This document shows positions 9,898-22,700 of a stretch of 64,000 nucleotides of DNA, in pieces. The notes beneath the pieces were generated by a model. The model was not told where the DNA came from, did not search any database, and saw nothing but the letters and a program-made list of their open reading frames with translations. Positions within the stretch are counted from its first letter, which is position 1. Each line of letters begins with the position of its first letter. The position numbers were made by a program, and so were the translations under genes. The DNA is from Paludibacteraceae bacterium (GTDB taxonomy: Bacteria > Bacteroidota > Bacteroidia > Bacteroidales > Paludibacteraceae): assembly GCA_017556705.1 (NCBI GenBank), contig JAFYMG010000014.1:186001-250000 (forward strand), written 5' to 3'.

Positions 9898-9928
9898 AAA
9901 AAAAAACGTTTATGCGTTAACATAAACG
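9898..9928 (-). terminator. Terminator of the minus-strand exported-protein operon
   Basis: CGTTTATG-N6-CATAAACG is a perfect 8-bp stem (9907-9928); read on the minus strand it is followed by a run of nine or more T. It lies 26 nt after the stop at 9954. Confidence 0.85.
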
Positions 9929-9953
9929 GCAATAGTTTTAAACTCAAAAAATG

Positions 9954-10832
9954 CTATTTTTTTATGGTAATCACTTCACGACGCACGACCATGTTTTTGT
10001 CTCGTGTTTGATTTTGAGCGAGCCATTTCATCAAGTCTTCATAACTCAAGAAGCGAGGCAGTTGATCATCGCGCCAGTTCTTACCAGCTTGTTTGTCAAG
10101 CGCTTTGGTAAAAGTGTTAGGTGAGAAAATCACGTATAAGGCGTTCTGTTCGCTGCTTTGCATACATGTGAGCTCGTATTCATCTGCATCTTTGTCTGTG
10201 GCAAACGAGAAAAAGAGATAATCCTGATTAGCCTCTACCATTTGGTAGCCTTTAGTAGCAGTTTGGTAGGGCAGTAAGCAATACGCATTTTGTTCTGCAT
10301 CTACTAAATATACACATAATGCTCCACTAACTGGTGAAGCAAATCGCAAGTAGATATTATCTCCATCATAATACTGATCGCGATTTTGTCGATCATGTGC
10401 ATTATTGATAAATGCATATTTTATTTGAGGTTTATCGGTAGAGTGATTACGTGCTTTTCCCTTAACGAAAACGCGCACGTGCCAAAATCCTTGTTCGAAG
10501 GTTGTTTGCAGGATCTTTTCTTCGATAGTTTCAATCCATTCTCCTCTTACCGATGTTTCTTTTATCGAAAAGACATCAGAAGTAGCGGTAGCTTGCCCTC
10601 CTTCTTGTCGGCTTCGTTGTATAGTGCTTGTGATTCCGACAACATCTAGTCCAAAATTCTCTTCCAGTGCTTTTTGTTTTGCCAATTGTATAGCAGTTTG
10701 TTCGGCTTGTTCGGGTGTTTCGTTAGGATTGTCAGAAATATATTCATATGTAATACTGATAGGCTTAATGTCGCTAGCAAACGACACTAAGCCTATCAAT
10801 AATGCGGAAAAAATAAGTGTAATGTACTTCAT
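9954..10832 (-). CDS. Exported DUF4384-like protein
   Basis: A 292-residue protein with a signal peptide (MKYITLIFSALLIGLVSFA). Residues about 30-130 resemble the LPP20-like fold: EQTAIQLAKQKALEENFG followed by strands. Residues about 150-245 (DNIYLRFASPVSGALCVYLVD, then CLLPYQ and DEYELTCM) match the layout of DUF4384, found in periplasmic proteins next to caspase-like or kinase partners. Function unknown. It shares a 1-nt stop/start overlap (TAATG) with the upstream gene, so both are made together. Confidence 0.7.
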   Translation of the reverse strand: MKYITLIFSALLIGLVSFASDIKPISITYEYISDNPNETPEQAEQTAIQLAKQKALEENFGLDVVGITSTIQRSRQEGGQATATSDVFSIKETSVRGEWIETIEEKILQTTFEQGFWHVRVFVKGKARNHSTDKPQIKYAFINNAHDRQNRDQYYDGDNIYLRFASPVSGALCVYLVDAEQNAYCLLPYQTATKGYQMVEANQDYLFFSFATDKDADEYELTCMQSSEQNALYVIFSPNTFTKALDKQAGKNWRDDQLPRFLSYEDLMKWLAQNQTRDKNMVVRREVITIKK

Positions 10833-11500
10833 TAGAACCCAAGCACTTGATCTAATTGGTCGTGCAATTTTTGACCTTTCTTCTCGAGCTCCTCGCGAAC
10901 AGCTTTCTTGGCAGCTTGCTTAGCCATGTCGCCGTTGTATGCAATGCGCACCATGACTTCGCGATTCTTGTTGTCCAATACACGATAGCATTCAACAACG
11001 GTGATTACACGACCGATGGACTGGCTAATCAAGTTTTTGCTTGCCATAACGGTTTCAGAGATACTAGCGGCATCTTCAGCTGCGAGTTGGTTGTTCGCTA
11101 CAGTATTTTCAATAAGTGCAGTAACTTCTGTTTGGATTTGGCCTGCAAGATTGGTTATTGCGAGTGAAGTTGCAGCAGTCTTTGCAGCATCGTAGTTCTC
11201 ACCAATAGATTGTGCATTAGCCATGATGTATTTAGGGAAGAGATTCTCATCATATTCAAACTCCATCAAATAAGAGCGCTCCAATTGTTTTGCCAATGGC
11301 AACGCACCAGGAGTAACCACCCAACCTTCTTTGGTTAAACGTTTCGCTTCTTTCTTGGTAGTTTTATCTACTTTCGCTCCAAGTTCTTTTTTAGCCAATT
11401 TTTGAGTAGCTTGGCGCTCTTTCATAATTTCTTTTACATCTTGTGCAAATGCGGTGCATGCTACCAACATTGCCATTGCGATAAATAATACTTTTTTCAT
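10832..11500 (-). CDS. Exported protein of unknown function, LPP20-like
   Basis: A 222-residue protein with a clear signal peptide (MKKVLFIAMAMLVACTAFA, cleavage before QD). The first mature 50 residues are lysine-rich and helical (KERQATQKLAKKELGAKV). The middle holds KTAATSLAITNLAGQIQTEV, a helix typical of LPP20/FlgT-N-like periplasmic domains, followed by VITVVECYRVLDNKNREVMVRIAY, two beta strands. Function unknown. First gene of a two-gene operon with its own promoter; the partner has a related N-terminal fold, so the two may assemble together. Confidence 0.7.
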   Translation of the reverse strand: MKKVLFIAMAMLVACTAFAQDVKEIMKERQATQKLAKKELGAKVDKTTKKEAKRLTKEGWVVTPGALPLAKQLERSYLMEFEYDENLFPKYIMANAQSIGENYDAAKTAATSLAITNLAGQIQTEVTALIENTVANNQLAAEDAASISETVMASKNLISQSIGRVITVVECYRVLDNKNREVMVRIAYNGDMAKQAAKKAVREELEKKGQKLHDQLDQVLGF

Positions 11501-11599
11501 ACGATTGATTATTTAATGGTTAATAAATAATGATTATTTCACTATTGATTTTCTGGTTGTTGTCTCGGAAAACTCCCAGACAAGAATACAATTCGCTTG

Positions 11600-11631
11600 C
11601 AAAGTTACAACATTTTTTTGAATTATGCAAA
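11600..11631 (-). promoter_or_regulatory. Promoter of the 11500-9954 operon
   Basis: On the minus strand: TTTG at 11631-11628, 20 nt, TAACTTTG at 11607-11600. The leader is about 95 nt. Confidence 0.8.
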
Positions 11632-11661
11632 AAAAAATCACCCAAATGAGCGATTTTTTTA
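11629..11661 (-). terminator. Terminator of uvrB
   Basis: On the minus strand AAAAAATCGCTCA pairs with TGGGTGATTTTTT using two G-U pairs, then a T-run. The G-U pairs become A-C mismatches on the other strand, so it is directional. It overlaps the -33 box of the next promoter. Confidence 0.75.
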
Positions 11662-11687
11662 ATCCAATGCCGTTATACCTTATATTT

Positions 11688-13703
11688 TTACTGCATGGCT
11701 TGGAGTTTATCTTCCATTTGCAGCCATTCGTCTCTAAGACGGGCGGCGGTATCGAAATCAAGGTTTTTTGCCGCTTCCAACATGGCACGGCGTTGTTGCT
11801 CTGAAGCGCGGAAAAGCTGTTTCTTATCGTATTGTTGCCAAGGGGCGGACTTCCATGCATCTTGAATCTTTTGCTCCAATTGTTGTTTTTCCTCTTGCTC
11901 TTTGCGTATCAGTGCAATGAGTGGACTGGATTCGATCGTCTTATTGAGTGCAGTAGGCGTGATTCCGTGTGCCTCATTATAGGCGATCTGCTTGGTGCGT
12001 CTTCGGTTGGTTTCGTCTATGGTGAGTTGCATGGACGGTGTGATCTTATCGCCGTACATGATGACCTTGCCATTGGGGTGTCGCGCTGCACGGCCAGCGG
12101 TCTGGGTAAGTGAGCGATGGTCGCGTAGGAAACCCTCTTTGTCGGCGTCGAGGATCGCCACCAAACTGACCTCTGGTAAGTCCAATCCTTCACGCAGGAG
12201 ATTGACGCCGACAAGCACATCGTAGATACCCTTGCGCAGGTCCTCCATGATCTGTATCCGTTCGAGAGTGTCAATATCCGAATGGATATAGGCAGAGCGT
12301 ATGCCATATCGGCGTAGATATTCGTCCATCTCCTCTGCCATACGCTTGGTAAGGGTGGTCACGAGTACGCGTTGCTCTTTTTGTATACGTAGGTGGATCT
12401 CTTCTATAAGGTCATCCACCTGATGTTCACAAGGTCGTACATCGATTTCAGGATCAAGCAGGCCTGTTGGGCGGATGAGTTGATCTACGAAAATACCATT
12501 CGATCGGCGGAGCTCATAATCCGCAGGAGTGGCTGATACATAGATAGTTTGCCCTGTTTTTTCTTCAAACTCTTCAAAGGTGAGAGGTCGGTTATCGCGC
12601 GCTGCAGGCAGACGGAATCCATATTGAATGAGGTTGTTTTTGCGCGCACGGTCGCCTCCGTACATGGCATGTATCTGCGGCACGGTGACGTGGCTCTCAT
12701 CGATGACGAGGAGCATGTCTTTTGGGAAATAATCCAACAAACAATAGGGTGGAGTACCCGCTTCTCGTCCGTCGAAATAGCGGCTATAGTTCTCAATCCC
12801 CGAGCAGTAGCCTAGCTCCTGAATCATCTCGATGTCGTACTTGACACGCTCTTCGATGCGTTTGGCATATAGTGGCTCAGCAATATCGTGAAAGTATTGT
12901 ACTTGGTTGGCCAAGTCTAATTTGATTTGGGCGATGGCATCTGCTTGCTTGTCGGGATTGGTGCAGAAAATAGTGGCAGGGTAGATATTGTATGTTTCGA
13001 ACTCCTCAAGGACTTGGTTGGTCACAAGATCAAGAGTCATGATGGCATCTACTTCGTTGCCAAAAAACTCAATGCGCAGGATATAGTCGGCGTAGGCGAG
13101 CGCGATATCCACTGTGTCTCCTTTAACGCGGAAACGGCCTCGGGTGAGTTCGTTGTCATTACGGACATACTGCGAATCTACCAAAGCACGCAGAAACTCT
13201 GAAACATTGAAACTTTTTGACTTTGAAATAGTTATACACGATTGACTGAAGTCTTGTGGGTTGCCAATGCCATAGAGACAGCTAACGGACGATACTACTA
13301 CCACGTCTTTGCGTCCGCTAAGCAGCGCAGAGATAGCGCTAAGTCGCAAGCGGTCAATCTCCTCGTTGATACTTAAATCTTTTTCGATATAAGTGTCGGT
13401 GGTAGGGATATACGCCTCGGGCTGGTAGTAGTCGTAGTAAGATACGAAATACTCCACTGCATTATTGGGGAAAAACTGCCGCATCTCGCTGTAGAGTTGT
13501 GCAGCAAGGGTCTTGTTGTGGCTGAGAATCAGGGTGGGACGGTTAATCTGAGATATGACGTTAGCAATGGTGAATGTCTTGCCCGAGCCCGTTACGCCCA
13601 GCAATGTTTGCGCTTCGGCACCCGCACGAACGCCATCCACTAGTTGGCGGATGGCTTCGGGTTGATCGCCTGTAGGCTGATATGCAGAGTGGAGATTAAA
13701 CAT
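11688..13703 (-). CDS. uvrB: UvrB excinuclease ABC subunit B
   Basis: A 671-residue UvrB, the damage-verification helicase of nucleotide excision repair. Visible in order: Walker A GVTGSGKT (about 38-45), the beta-hairpin region YYDYYQPEAYIPTTDTYIEKD (about 90-110) that clamps DNA, DEAD-like VIDESHVT, helicase motif VGVNLLREGLDLPEVSLV and motif VI QTAGRAAR, and a C-terminal UVR motif (AKNLDFDTAARLRDEW) that contacts UvrA/UvrC. Length is normal. It starts 14 nt after the giant surface-protein gene and shares its orientation, so it may be co-transcribed with it. Confidence 0.97.
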   Translation of the reverse strand: MFNLHSAYQPTGDQPEAIRQLVDGVRAGAEAQTLLGVTGSGKTFTIANVISQINRPTLILSHNKTLAAQLYSEMRQFFPNNAVEYFVSYYDYYQPEAYIPTTDTYIEKDLSINEEIDRLRLSAISALLSGRKDVVVVSSVSCLYGIGNPQDFSQSCITISKSKSFNVSEFLRALVDSQYVRNDNELTRGRFRVKGDTVDIALAYADYILRIEFFGNEVDAIMTLDLVTNQVLEEFETYNIYPATIFCTNPDKQADAIAQIKLDLANQVQYFHDIAEPLYAKRIEERVKYDIEMIQELGYCSGIENYSRYFDGREAGTPPYCLLDYFPKDMLLVIDESHVTVPQIHAMYGGDRARKNNLIQYGFRLPAARDNRPLTFEEFEEKTGQTIYVSATPADYELRRSNGIFVDQLIRPTGLLDPEIDVRPCEHQVDDLIEEIHLRIQKEQRVLVTTLTKRMAEEMDEYLRRYGIRSAYIHSDIDTLERIQIMEDLRKGIYDVLVGVNLLREGLDLPEVSLVAILDADKEGFLRDHRSLTQTAGRAARHPNGKVIMYGDKITPSMQLTIDETNRRRTKQIAYNEAHGITPTALNKTIESSPLIALIRKEQEEKQQLEQKIQDAWKSAPWQQYDKKQLFRASEQQRRAMLEAAKNLDFDTAARLRDEWLQMEDKLQAMQ

Positions 13704-13717
13704 TGTTTGTGTATTGG

Positions 13718-16700
13718 TTATGGGGTGACAATGAGTTTGCCTGAGGTGATCTTACGTTCTCCGTTCTCCAGGAAGACATAGAAGTACATCTGGTTGGTAT
13801 TAGGCAGTGTGAACTGTGTGGAAGTGGTGTGTACATCCATGAGACAATCACGTCCCTCCGCTGTAGTACCAAGAATAGCATCATTTTGGTTGGTCTCCTC
13901 AACTTTGCTGTAGAAGAGTTGATGACCTTCGGATGTATAAATGCCGACTGATACATTCTTGCGCAATGTGGCAACACCAAATGTCATATCACCAAGGTAT
14001 TTCACTAGCACATCACCGGCAGATGGAACGGCAGATGATTGGATAGTGGTAGCTATGAAGTGAATGGTGTAGATTTGCTCCGAACCATCCTCGGCTGTGA
14101 CGTAGATTTTATATGGTTCGTCTGCGGTATAGAATCCGTAGTCAACAATGGAAGTGGAGTCTTCTGCAATCGCATTCACAAATGGTTGTACATCCCCTAC
14201 ATAATAGGTGTATTCCAACACTTCTGGATCAAAATCACGGAGCAGTATCTCATCTATATAGATGGCCGCAAGGCGTGTATTGCTGCTGAGCAAGATAATC
14301 TGCTCGATGGTGTACACGCGTGTGTGTATGCCGTCGTGTGCAGTGACAGTAATACTGAAATTGTATCCCTCATTAGAGATTTGTATCATTGCATTCGCAT
14401 CGTTGGCAATAGCTACGATAGCCTCTTGAGTGGCTAACGCAGCAGAGTCTGTACCAATTGGATAGATGATTTGGTATGCGGTGCTATCTGCATGGAAATC
14501 TGCTATTTCGATGCCATTTATTTGCAATGTGTGCAGGCTGCAATCATCGTTAAGTGCTACACTGACATATACATCGTATTGAACAGCAGTTTCTGAGTCT
14601 GGAGCAGTGACGATGATGCTATAGCATGTCAGTGGTTGGCCGTTGGTATTTGTAGTAGTGGTAGTATCCACTTCTACCTTTTGACCATCAATACCTAGCT
14701 CATAGGTGAGAGTAGGGAATTTGGTAGTACCGTATGGTAGCGTAATATGATATTCCATTGAGTCAGCGCGGAAGCCATCGATCAATACACCATCTTGATA
14801 GATACCTGCGAGGTATGCATAAGGCGATTGTTGGTAGGTGAAGATAAGGGTGTACGTATCTGTAGTAGTTTGGTCTTCAGCTGTAACCGTGATAGTGGTT
14901 GTATCACCATGAGCAATCTCTATTGTTTGTGCGGATTCAGCTGCTGTAGCCAATACAGATGGTCGTTGTTCGCCTAGAGGCACGGTGATGCGGTAGGTAT
15001 ATTGCTCAGGATTGAAGTCTGTCATCTCTTGCCCGTTGAGGTAGATCATGTCTAGTTGTGTATTGGTGGACAACGCGCGAGTGAACAATAGATAGATGGT
15101 GTAGGAGCGTGCTTGTCCGTTTTGTGCAAGTACGCTGAGTACGGTCTTCCAACCTATTTGTTGACCATTGATGTTGTATGGCAATAGTTGGGAAGTCACC
15201 TCTTGGTAGATATCGCCCTTATCCCATGTGATATTAGGTACAATGGAATCTGGTGCGAGGTAGATGTAGTAGTCGGTGGTGAGTGGATCATATCCGTCGA
15301 TCGAATCTGCACCGAGGTAGATCATGCGCAGTGTATCTACCGCAGATTGCAAAATCTCGTAGGAAACAGTATAGGTGTTCTTTCTGCCCGAACCTGCTAG
15401 TACATCAATTTGCTTTATTTGCTTGATAGGCGTGTCGAGGATCGTGTTGGCAGTGACAGTTTGCCACTCATCTGCCTCTTGCCAAGAGAGTTCAGGGATA
15501 TGGTCTGTAGCAACGGGGAGAGTGTATGCATAATAGAAGGAGTCTGGTTGGAATCCTTCGATGATGATACCATCTGCGTAGATTGCAAGTAGTGTATCGG
15601 CATCAGAGTAGGTACGCTGGAATGCCAAGAGGTATTGTTGGGTAGTTCCATCTTCTGCGGTAACATAGATAGTGTGCTGCAATTCCCCTGTGATAGAGTC
15701 TTGGATAGTCTGCGTACTCTCCTGTGGGATTGGATAAATCTCAGGCATGTTAGCTTGACCGATAGGCAGATTGATGAAGTAGTTGTAGCGATCAGGTGCG
15801 AATCCGTCAAGTGAATCGGTGCCGAGATAGATCATCTGGAGGTGCGCATTGCTTGACTGTGGCACGAAGAAACGCAGGGTATAAGTACTGGTGCTGACCT
15901 TGTCAGGCGCCGTAACATGGATCTCGATTACCTGATCTGTTCTGACGATTTGTACATCCTGTCCTTCGCAATTGAGTAGGGCACTCACCTCTGGCAAATA
16001 GAGTGAACCAGAAGGTAGGTTGATGTTGTAGCGTTGTTGCATAGGCGAGAAACTGAGTTCGTCGTTAATAGCAGTTTGGAACTGATCGAAGGTTTGACCG
16101 TCGAGAAGGATGTTTCGAAGAGTGACATCGGACGATGCATTCTCTTTATAAATCTCAATTTCGTAATCTGAACTGCTAACACCATCTTGAGCTACGACAT
16201 GAAGGATATGGATGTTGCCGTTGTTAGATTGGGTGACAGTTTGGAAGTTGTCTAGTGAAGCCCAAGTGAGAAGCACCTCGTTTTCGGAGGTCTTGACTGA
16301 ATAGTAGTGACGTGCACTTTCGAAGTGTTCAATAGGAACTCCGTTGACTGCAATATCACTCAGTGCTACGCAGTGGCTAGGTTCCGCTTCAAAGTGGAGT
16401 TGGTAGATGCTTTGGTGATGACCGTCTTCGGAAGTAACTACAATGGCTGTAGTTTCACCTAAACCGCCATGCTCAATGGTGACTTTTTGGCGAGGTGCGC
16501 CAAGCATATATTCGATGGTAGGCAGTATAGGTTCTGCCGCTTTGAATGATCCTGCAGGTAGGACGATCGTATAGTGGAGACTATCCTCGCGGAAGCCAGT
16601 AAGTGGTTGGCCATCTAGTAGGATAGATTTTAGGTAAGGCATGTCGCTTAAGTTAGGCACTATACTCAGGGAGTAAGGGCTTCCTATGGTGCCGTCCTCT

Positions 16701-19700
16701 GCAACGACTGTATAAGTATAGATTGTAGTATCTCCTTGTATGGTATATTCTGCGCGCATTTTCTGGGCCTTGTCGTTGGGCACAGCATGAATATGTACGG
16801 GTTCGTCAGTACGATAGGTATAATCGTAGAGCTGTGGATCAAAGTCTTCGTAGAGAGTGCTGTCAATATAGATAGCCTTGAGGAAAGCATTGGATGACAA
16901 CTCTGTAGGATAGGTAATTTGGTATGTGTGTTGCTCAGTGCCATATACCTGCCATTGCATATATTCTGGTGTCTGTACGAAGACTACAGAATCACTCTCG
17001 TATGTGCGGCGGAAGGCCACGGTGGTAGGTTGTGCGAGAGTGTAGTCGTAAGTGTCGCTACTGAACCCTTGTAACGATATGCCGTTAACATCAATCTCTG
17101 AGAGTTGTGCGGTGGTAGCAGGTTGATCCAATATGATTATATATTGGTCTGTGGTAATACCATCCTCTGCAAGGACAGTTAAGACACCTTTGCTGAGTGT
17201 TACTGTTTGTCCGTCAGATAGTTTGGTGAATTCAATATTTGGCAATTTGTTCCCTTCGATGTGGTACTCGCGTATATCTGCATCGAAAGTCATTCCATTG
17301 GCTGTGATACTAGCGAGTTGTGTACTATTCGACTGTTCTTCTACAAATTGGATAGTATATTGTTGTGCATCTCCGCTTTCTGGGGTTACCGTAATGATAG
17401 CGCTTTGCTCTAGATATTGTATGTCAATTTCTTGATGTGCGCTCATCGGTGTTACAGCAATACTAGGTAAAGTGGTGTATCCATTAGGTAGCGTATCGAC
17501 ATAGGAATATGTATCGGCGTTGAAATTGGATAATACGATGCCATCTACGGTGAGATATTGCAAGCGTTTCTCGGTAGACAAAGCGCGTGTAATAACTAGT
17601 GTATAGTCGGTATATGAGCCATCTTCTGCCACATTGTGAATGAGTGCTTTGCGTACACCTTTTTCCTCATCCTCCCAAGTGACGATAGGCATCTGATCCT
17701 GCTTTTCGCCTACGATTTGGAGCGTTGGGAATTGATTGTATTCTGGGTCGTCAATATGGTATGTTATCGTGGTACCGTTGATAGTGGCTTCATTACCATC
17801 AATAGTGGCTGTTGCTATCTTTGAGTTGTAGATAAAGCGAAGGTTGCGTATGTCAAGCTCAGATGTTCGTTTGGTGGCTCCTCCGAGGTCTTTTGCGTTA
17901 TCAGAGTGAGCAGAGTTGACTGTTAAATTCATCTGTTGGATGAGACCTAAACCGCTGTAATTTAAGTCTTTGACTACAGATCTCCATTCGTTGAGGGAAC
18001 CATATGGCTCTTCATGAAGTGTCTGTACTGTATTACTTCCATCGCTGAGGTTGACCCAAAGACGCCAATTATTCATATTGGATGCTGCTGTAGCACGGTA
18101 CTCTGTAGCAATTTGATCTGGAGTGTTGCGGAAGGTGATACCACCAGAGACGGATGAAGTAGAATTACCAGTGCTATTCAACGATAGTTGCAGGGTTCCG
18201 ATAGTCATAATACCAGGTATAGAACCATAAATAGCATTCGCATCTCCATCACGCCATGTGGATAGATGTACACCGCTATTAGACAATGGTGTGACCTCTT
18301 GACCAGTAGTAACCTTTAAGAATGTCCAAGTATATGATTCTGCACAGTCGGCAGGTACCATCCAACCTTTAGGTTTAACTTTTCCATTGTATTTGGTACT
18401 AACGAAATCTGTAAGGTTCTTTCCTGGGATAACATCATTTTGGTAATAGAAATAGATGTTGTAGATGGAGGTGTATTCATCTTTTGTTACAGTCAAGGTA
18501 ACATGCTTGGCATCGGATTCCGTTTGCTCTACAATAATAGATTCGTCTGCAGTATAATTAATTTCAGGTAGGGATTCTACATTTACAATGTAAGTATATT
18601 GATCAGGTTGGAAATTAGCAATTGGTGTTCCATCAATAGTGATACTATTTAATACCGCTGGTGTATAGTGTGTTAACTTTGGAATAATGGTGTATGTGAT
18701 AGGGGTTTCGCTAGGACGATTAGAATATACAACCAATTTGGTTGGATGAATCATATCTCCATGAACAACACTTACAGTTTGCTCTGCAAAGTTCTTTTCG
18801 TAAGCAACATCAAATCCGGTGGTTCCATAAGGTAAATTTACCTCTAAATCATGACCAAGTGTCAGATCTAATGCGTTGCCATTTGCTGTAATGGATTTGA
18901 GCACATTGGGCAATACAGATTGTTGCACGGAGAAAGTGAGTGAATAGGTACGTTGTTCTCCATTCTCTGCTGTAACGATAAACTTGGTGATGCCATCTAA
19001 TGGTGCTGCAATATATTCTACTTCCTGTTCTGGCTCAGATTTATCATAGAATATGGCTGGCACAGCTGTTGTTCCATATGGTAAAATAATATGATAAGAA
19101 GTAGTGTTAGGATCAAAAGTATAGTCTATTGCATCATTTACTTCCAACCCGCCCAACGCATTATTACTTGACTTTATTACAGGGAAATGGATGGTGTATT
19201 CATTTTCTGTCAAGCCATCAGGAGCAAGTACCTCAATCTTTGTGATACCATCCACTGCACTATGGTAGGTGGTAATCACTTGATCAGGGTGTGAACCTAT
19301 AGGTTGGACACAAGGTACTACTCTGGTACGCCAAGCTAGTGTATCGGTATATTCATATACTAGAGCATCAAACCCATCAATGCTTACTCCGTCAATGAGA
19401 ATATCTGCTAGCCAGGCATTGGTGGATTTTTTACGATCGTAAATGATACGATAGGTGTTGGTGTTGCCATTTTCAGCAGTAACAATCACTTGTTGTTCGC
19501 TATTGCTTATGTTATGCAAAGCTACATCTTGACCTGGCTTGGTCTCTACAAGAATATAAGGTAGTGCGTATCCTTCAGGAAGCGATACGATATATTCGTA
19601 TGTAGTAGGCACGAAAGTGATTGCGCCATCCATGCCCTGCAATTGCAGATTAAGGAGGTTAGCATCGTTGCTCAATTGTTTTTCAAAATACAATGTGTAG

Positions 19701-22700
19701 CGCGCGGTGTCGCCACTCTGAGCAGAAACTAAGAGCGAGTAGGTGTTGGCATTGAGCATACCGGCATAGACTACCTGTTCAGCATAAAGTTTCTCGTAGG
19801 TGATTGTGGGCAACGTGTCCGTAACGGAGAGTGTGTAGGTGTAGGTGTTCGGTGAGAAGCCATTGATACTTTCTCCATCGACTAGGATATTACGCAAGCT
19901 ACAATCCGTATTGGCCTTTGGATTCAGTGTGATCTCATATTGCGCTTTACTACTACCAGATACTACATATAAGGTGATCTTATCTTTTTGACGGAAGATA
20001 GTCACTTGTTGAGAGCTCTCAGCATCGTAAGTGATCTCTGGATGATACGTGTTGCATTCTACACTATATATGAATTGTTCGGGTGAGAAGTCAGCTATAG
20101 CTTGCCCATCCACATAGATGTTTTTAAGCAATGCGTAGTTGCTGCTCACATTGACAAAATTAATTGTATATGTGTTGGATGCACCAGATTCCGGGGTAAC
20201 TACGATTTTAGCTTGTCCTGTAGAATACGGTGCAGTGATAGTGACTTGTTGTCCCTCTTCTTTATCTACAGTAATCTTTGGGCATGTGGCTTGTGTGAGT
20301 GATACGGTGTAATCAAAGGTGTTCTTGTCGAAGTCGGCTAAACTTTTGCCATCTAGGTAAATCATCTTTAGGAATGCACTATTGGATCGCTGAATGACAA
20401 AAGTGATGGTATAGATTTGTGTTGTTCCGCTTTCTGCAGTTACTCTGATGGTGTGGACATTGTTGTTCCGTATGCTCAATACCTTTTGAGTGTCATCTGC
20501 CTTGTCAAATGTTACTTCTGGAATAGTAGTAACACCCATAGGCAAAGTATCTACGTAGTTGAAAGTCAGTGCGTTAAAGTCTTTTAGTGGTTTGCCATCT
20601 AGATAGATCATTCTTAAGTTTGCATTGTCAGATGTAGCTACTGAAAAATGCAACGTATAGGTTTGAGAAGCACCCGATTGAGGACGGACAGTAATCTTAT
20701 ATGCGCCATTGATACCGCCATCGCGTGTGGTGATGGTTTGATACTCGTCGCCTTTCTCATAGGTGATGACTGGCAGTTTTGTCGTGCCTTGTGGCAGCGG
20801 ACAATGATATTCCAATATGTTAGGGTTAAAACCGTCTAATGGCTTACCATCCAAATAAATCATTTTTAGGGTCGCATTGGTGGCCTTTGCTACGGAGAAG
20901 GCAATCTGGTAGATAGTCGTACTGCCGTCTTGTGCACTGACTGTAATGCGAGATGTACCATTGACACCTTCATCACGGACTGAAACCGTCTGATATTCAT
21001 CGCCTTTATCCACGGTGATCTTGGGCAAGACGGTTGTACCAATAGGCAAATTGTGACTATAGGATGTTTTGTTGGCGTCAAATCCCTCCAATGGTTGTCC
21101 ATCTAAATAAATCATCTTTAGAGTAGATATGGTAGATTTGGCGGTACTTACTACAATTTTGTATTTGCTTTGAGTGCCATCACCAGCTACAACTGTTACC
21201 TCGGTCACATCGTTCAGACCACCTTCTTTGATGGTTACTGTTTGACTAGCCTCTCCCTTCTCATAGGTAACTACGGGCAATTCAGTAGTACCAATAGGCA
21301 GATTTACATAATACGTAAATTGATCAGGGACAAACTTTTGAATCCAATTATAGCCTGCTTTGTCAATCATCTGTAGATTCTTCAACAGCGAATATGATGA
21401 CGCTTCTAACTTGTAGGTCAGTTTGTATGTCTTTGGCGTAGGATTACCCGGAGTGGTTACGCTAATCACATGTTGGCTACCATCTAAGTTAGCTGCGGAT
21501 GTCGGCGCTGTATGCGTAATAGTTTGTTCTCCTGTAGGATATGCAGATATCGCCTCTACCTTTGGAACTTCTGTCGTCGTAGTAGGTAGTGATACTCGAT
21601 ATATCATTTGATTAGGTGTGAAATTAGGGAGAGAAGTGCCATTCACCTTGATGTCCTTCAATGTGTTGTCAGCTAATAGCGCAACGCTGAAGTTAACCGT
21701 GTAGGTTATGGTGGTCTTCTTATCTGCTGCAGTCACTTTGATAGTAGCTGTTCCATTAGTAGATTTTGCTTGAGTAATCTCTACGGTTTGTTCATCCTCT
21801 TGCTGCTCTATAGTCACTATAGGTGCAGCAGTGGTACCATAAGGTAACTGGTATGCGTATTGGATTACATCAGGCTTGAAGTTGCTGATAGGATTACCAT
21901 TCACCTGAATGCTAGCAAGTTTGGCATTTTTGCTTGCTTCACGAACAAACTTAATCTTGTATGTGCTAGTGCTCTTACCATCTTCTGATTTGACGGTTAT
22001 CTCTACTGGAGCACCATCAATCACGCCTGCGGTCATACTGATTTCACTGCCGGAAAGTTCGCGGCCAGGAAATGAGGCTTTATCACCACGAGCGTTGAAT
22101 ATCTCTCCTGCACCACGGTAGGCCTTAATCTCAGGGATTGTTGTTGCAGAACGACCAAGAGAATAGTTTTGTTCCTCTGTAGAATTGGGATCAAAGCCCT
22201 TCCATTCTTTTCCGCCAATAAATAATGTCTGGATTTTTGATGAATAAATCAACTCTACATCATCCACATACAACGAGTTGCCAGCGTACAAACCACTATT
22301 GGCACGGAAGTTAGGATAGTTACTTGCAGAGAAAATGATGTTCATCATTGTTGGAACTTCGTTGTTGAAATAGTAGATAGGCACACGAATATTGGTCCAT
22401 TCTCCGTATGTCTTTTTCTCGCGCCACATACCTTCTGCAATTTGATTCGCCTTTTGGTCTGTACCGCATTCATTACCATTCAATGCTAAACGGATATCAC
22501 TTTCTTCATTCGTTTGACTTACACTCGCACAACTACCATCTTTACCCGTGTACTTGCTACCCTTTGCTGTTCCTGACCAAGCATAATAGAGTAGGTAGAA
22601 ATCTTCTTTATCTACATTGCTACCCGTACGTTTTATCCAAACTGACATGGTATCTGGACGGTACTTCCAAGTTATTCCCCCAGAGGTGCCAGCAGTAGCC

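Noticed and set aside
9954..11500. DUF4384/LPP20-like pair as part of the caspase system at 47-54 kb
   Set aside because: DUF4384 proteins can accompany caspases, but the two loci are 36 kb apart with separate promoters; nothing in the sequence links them.
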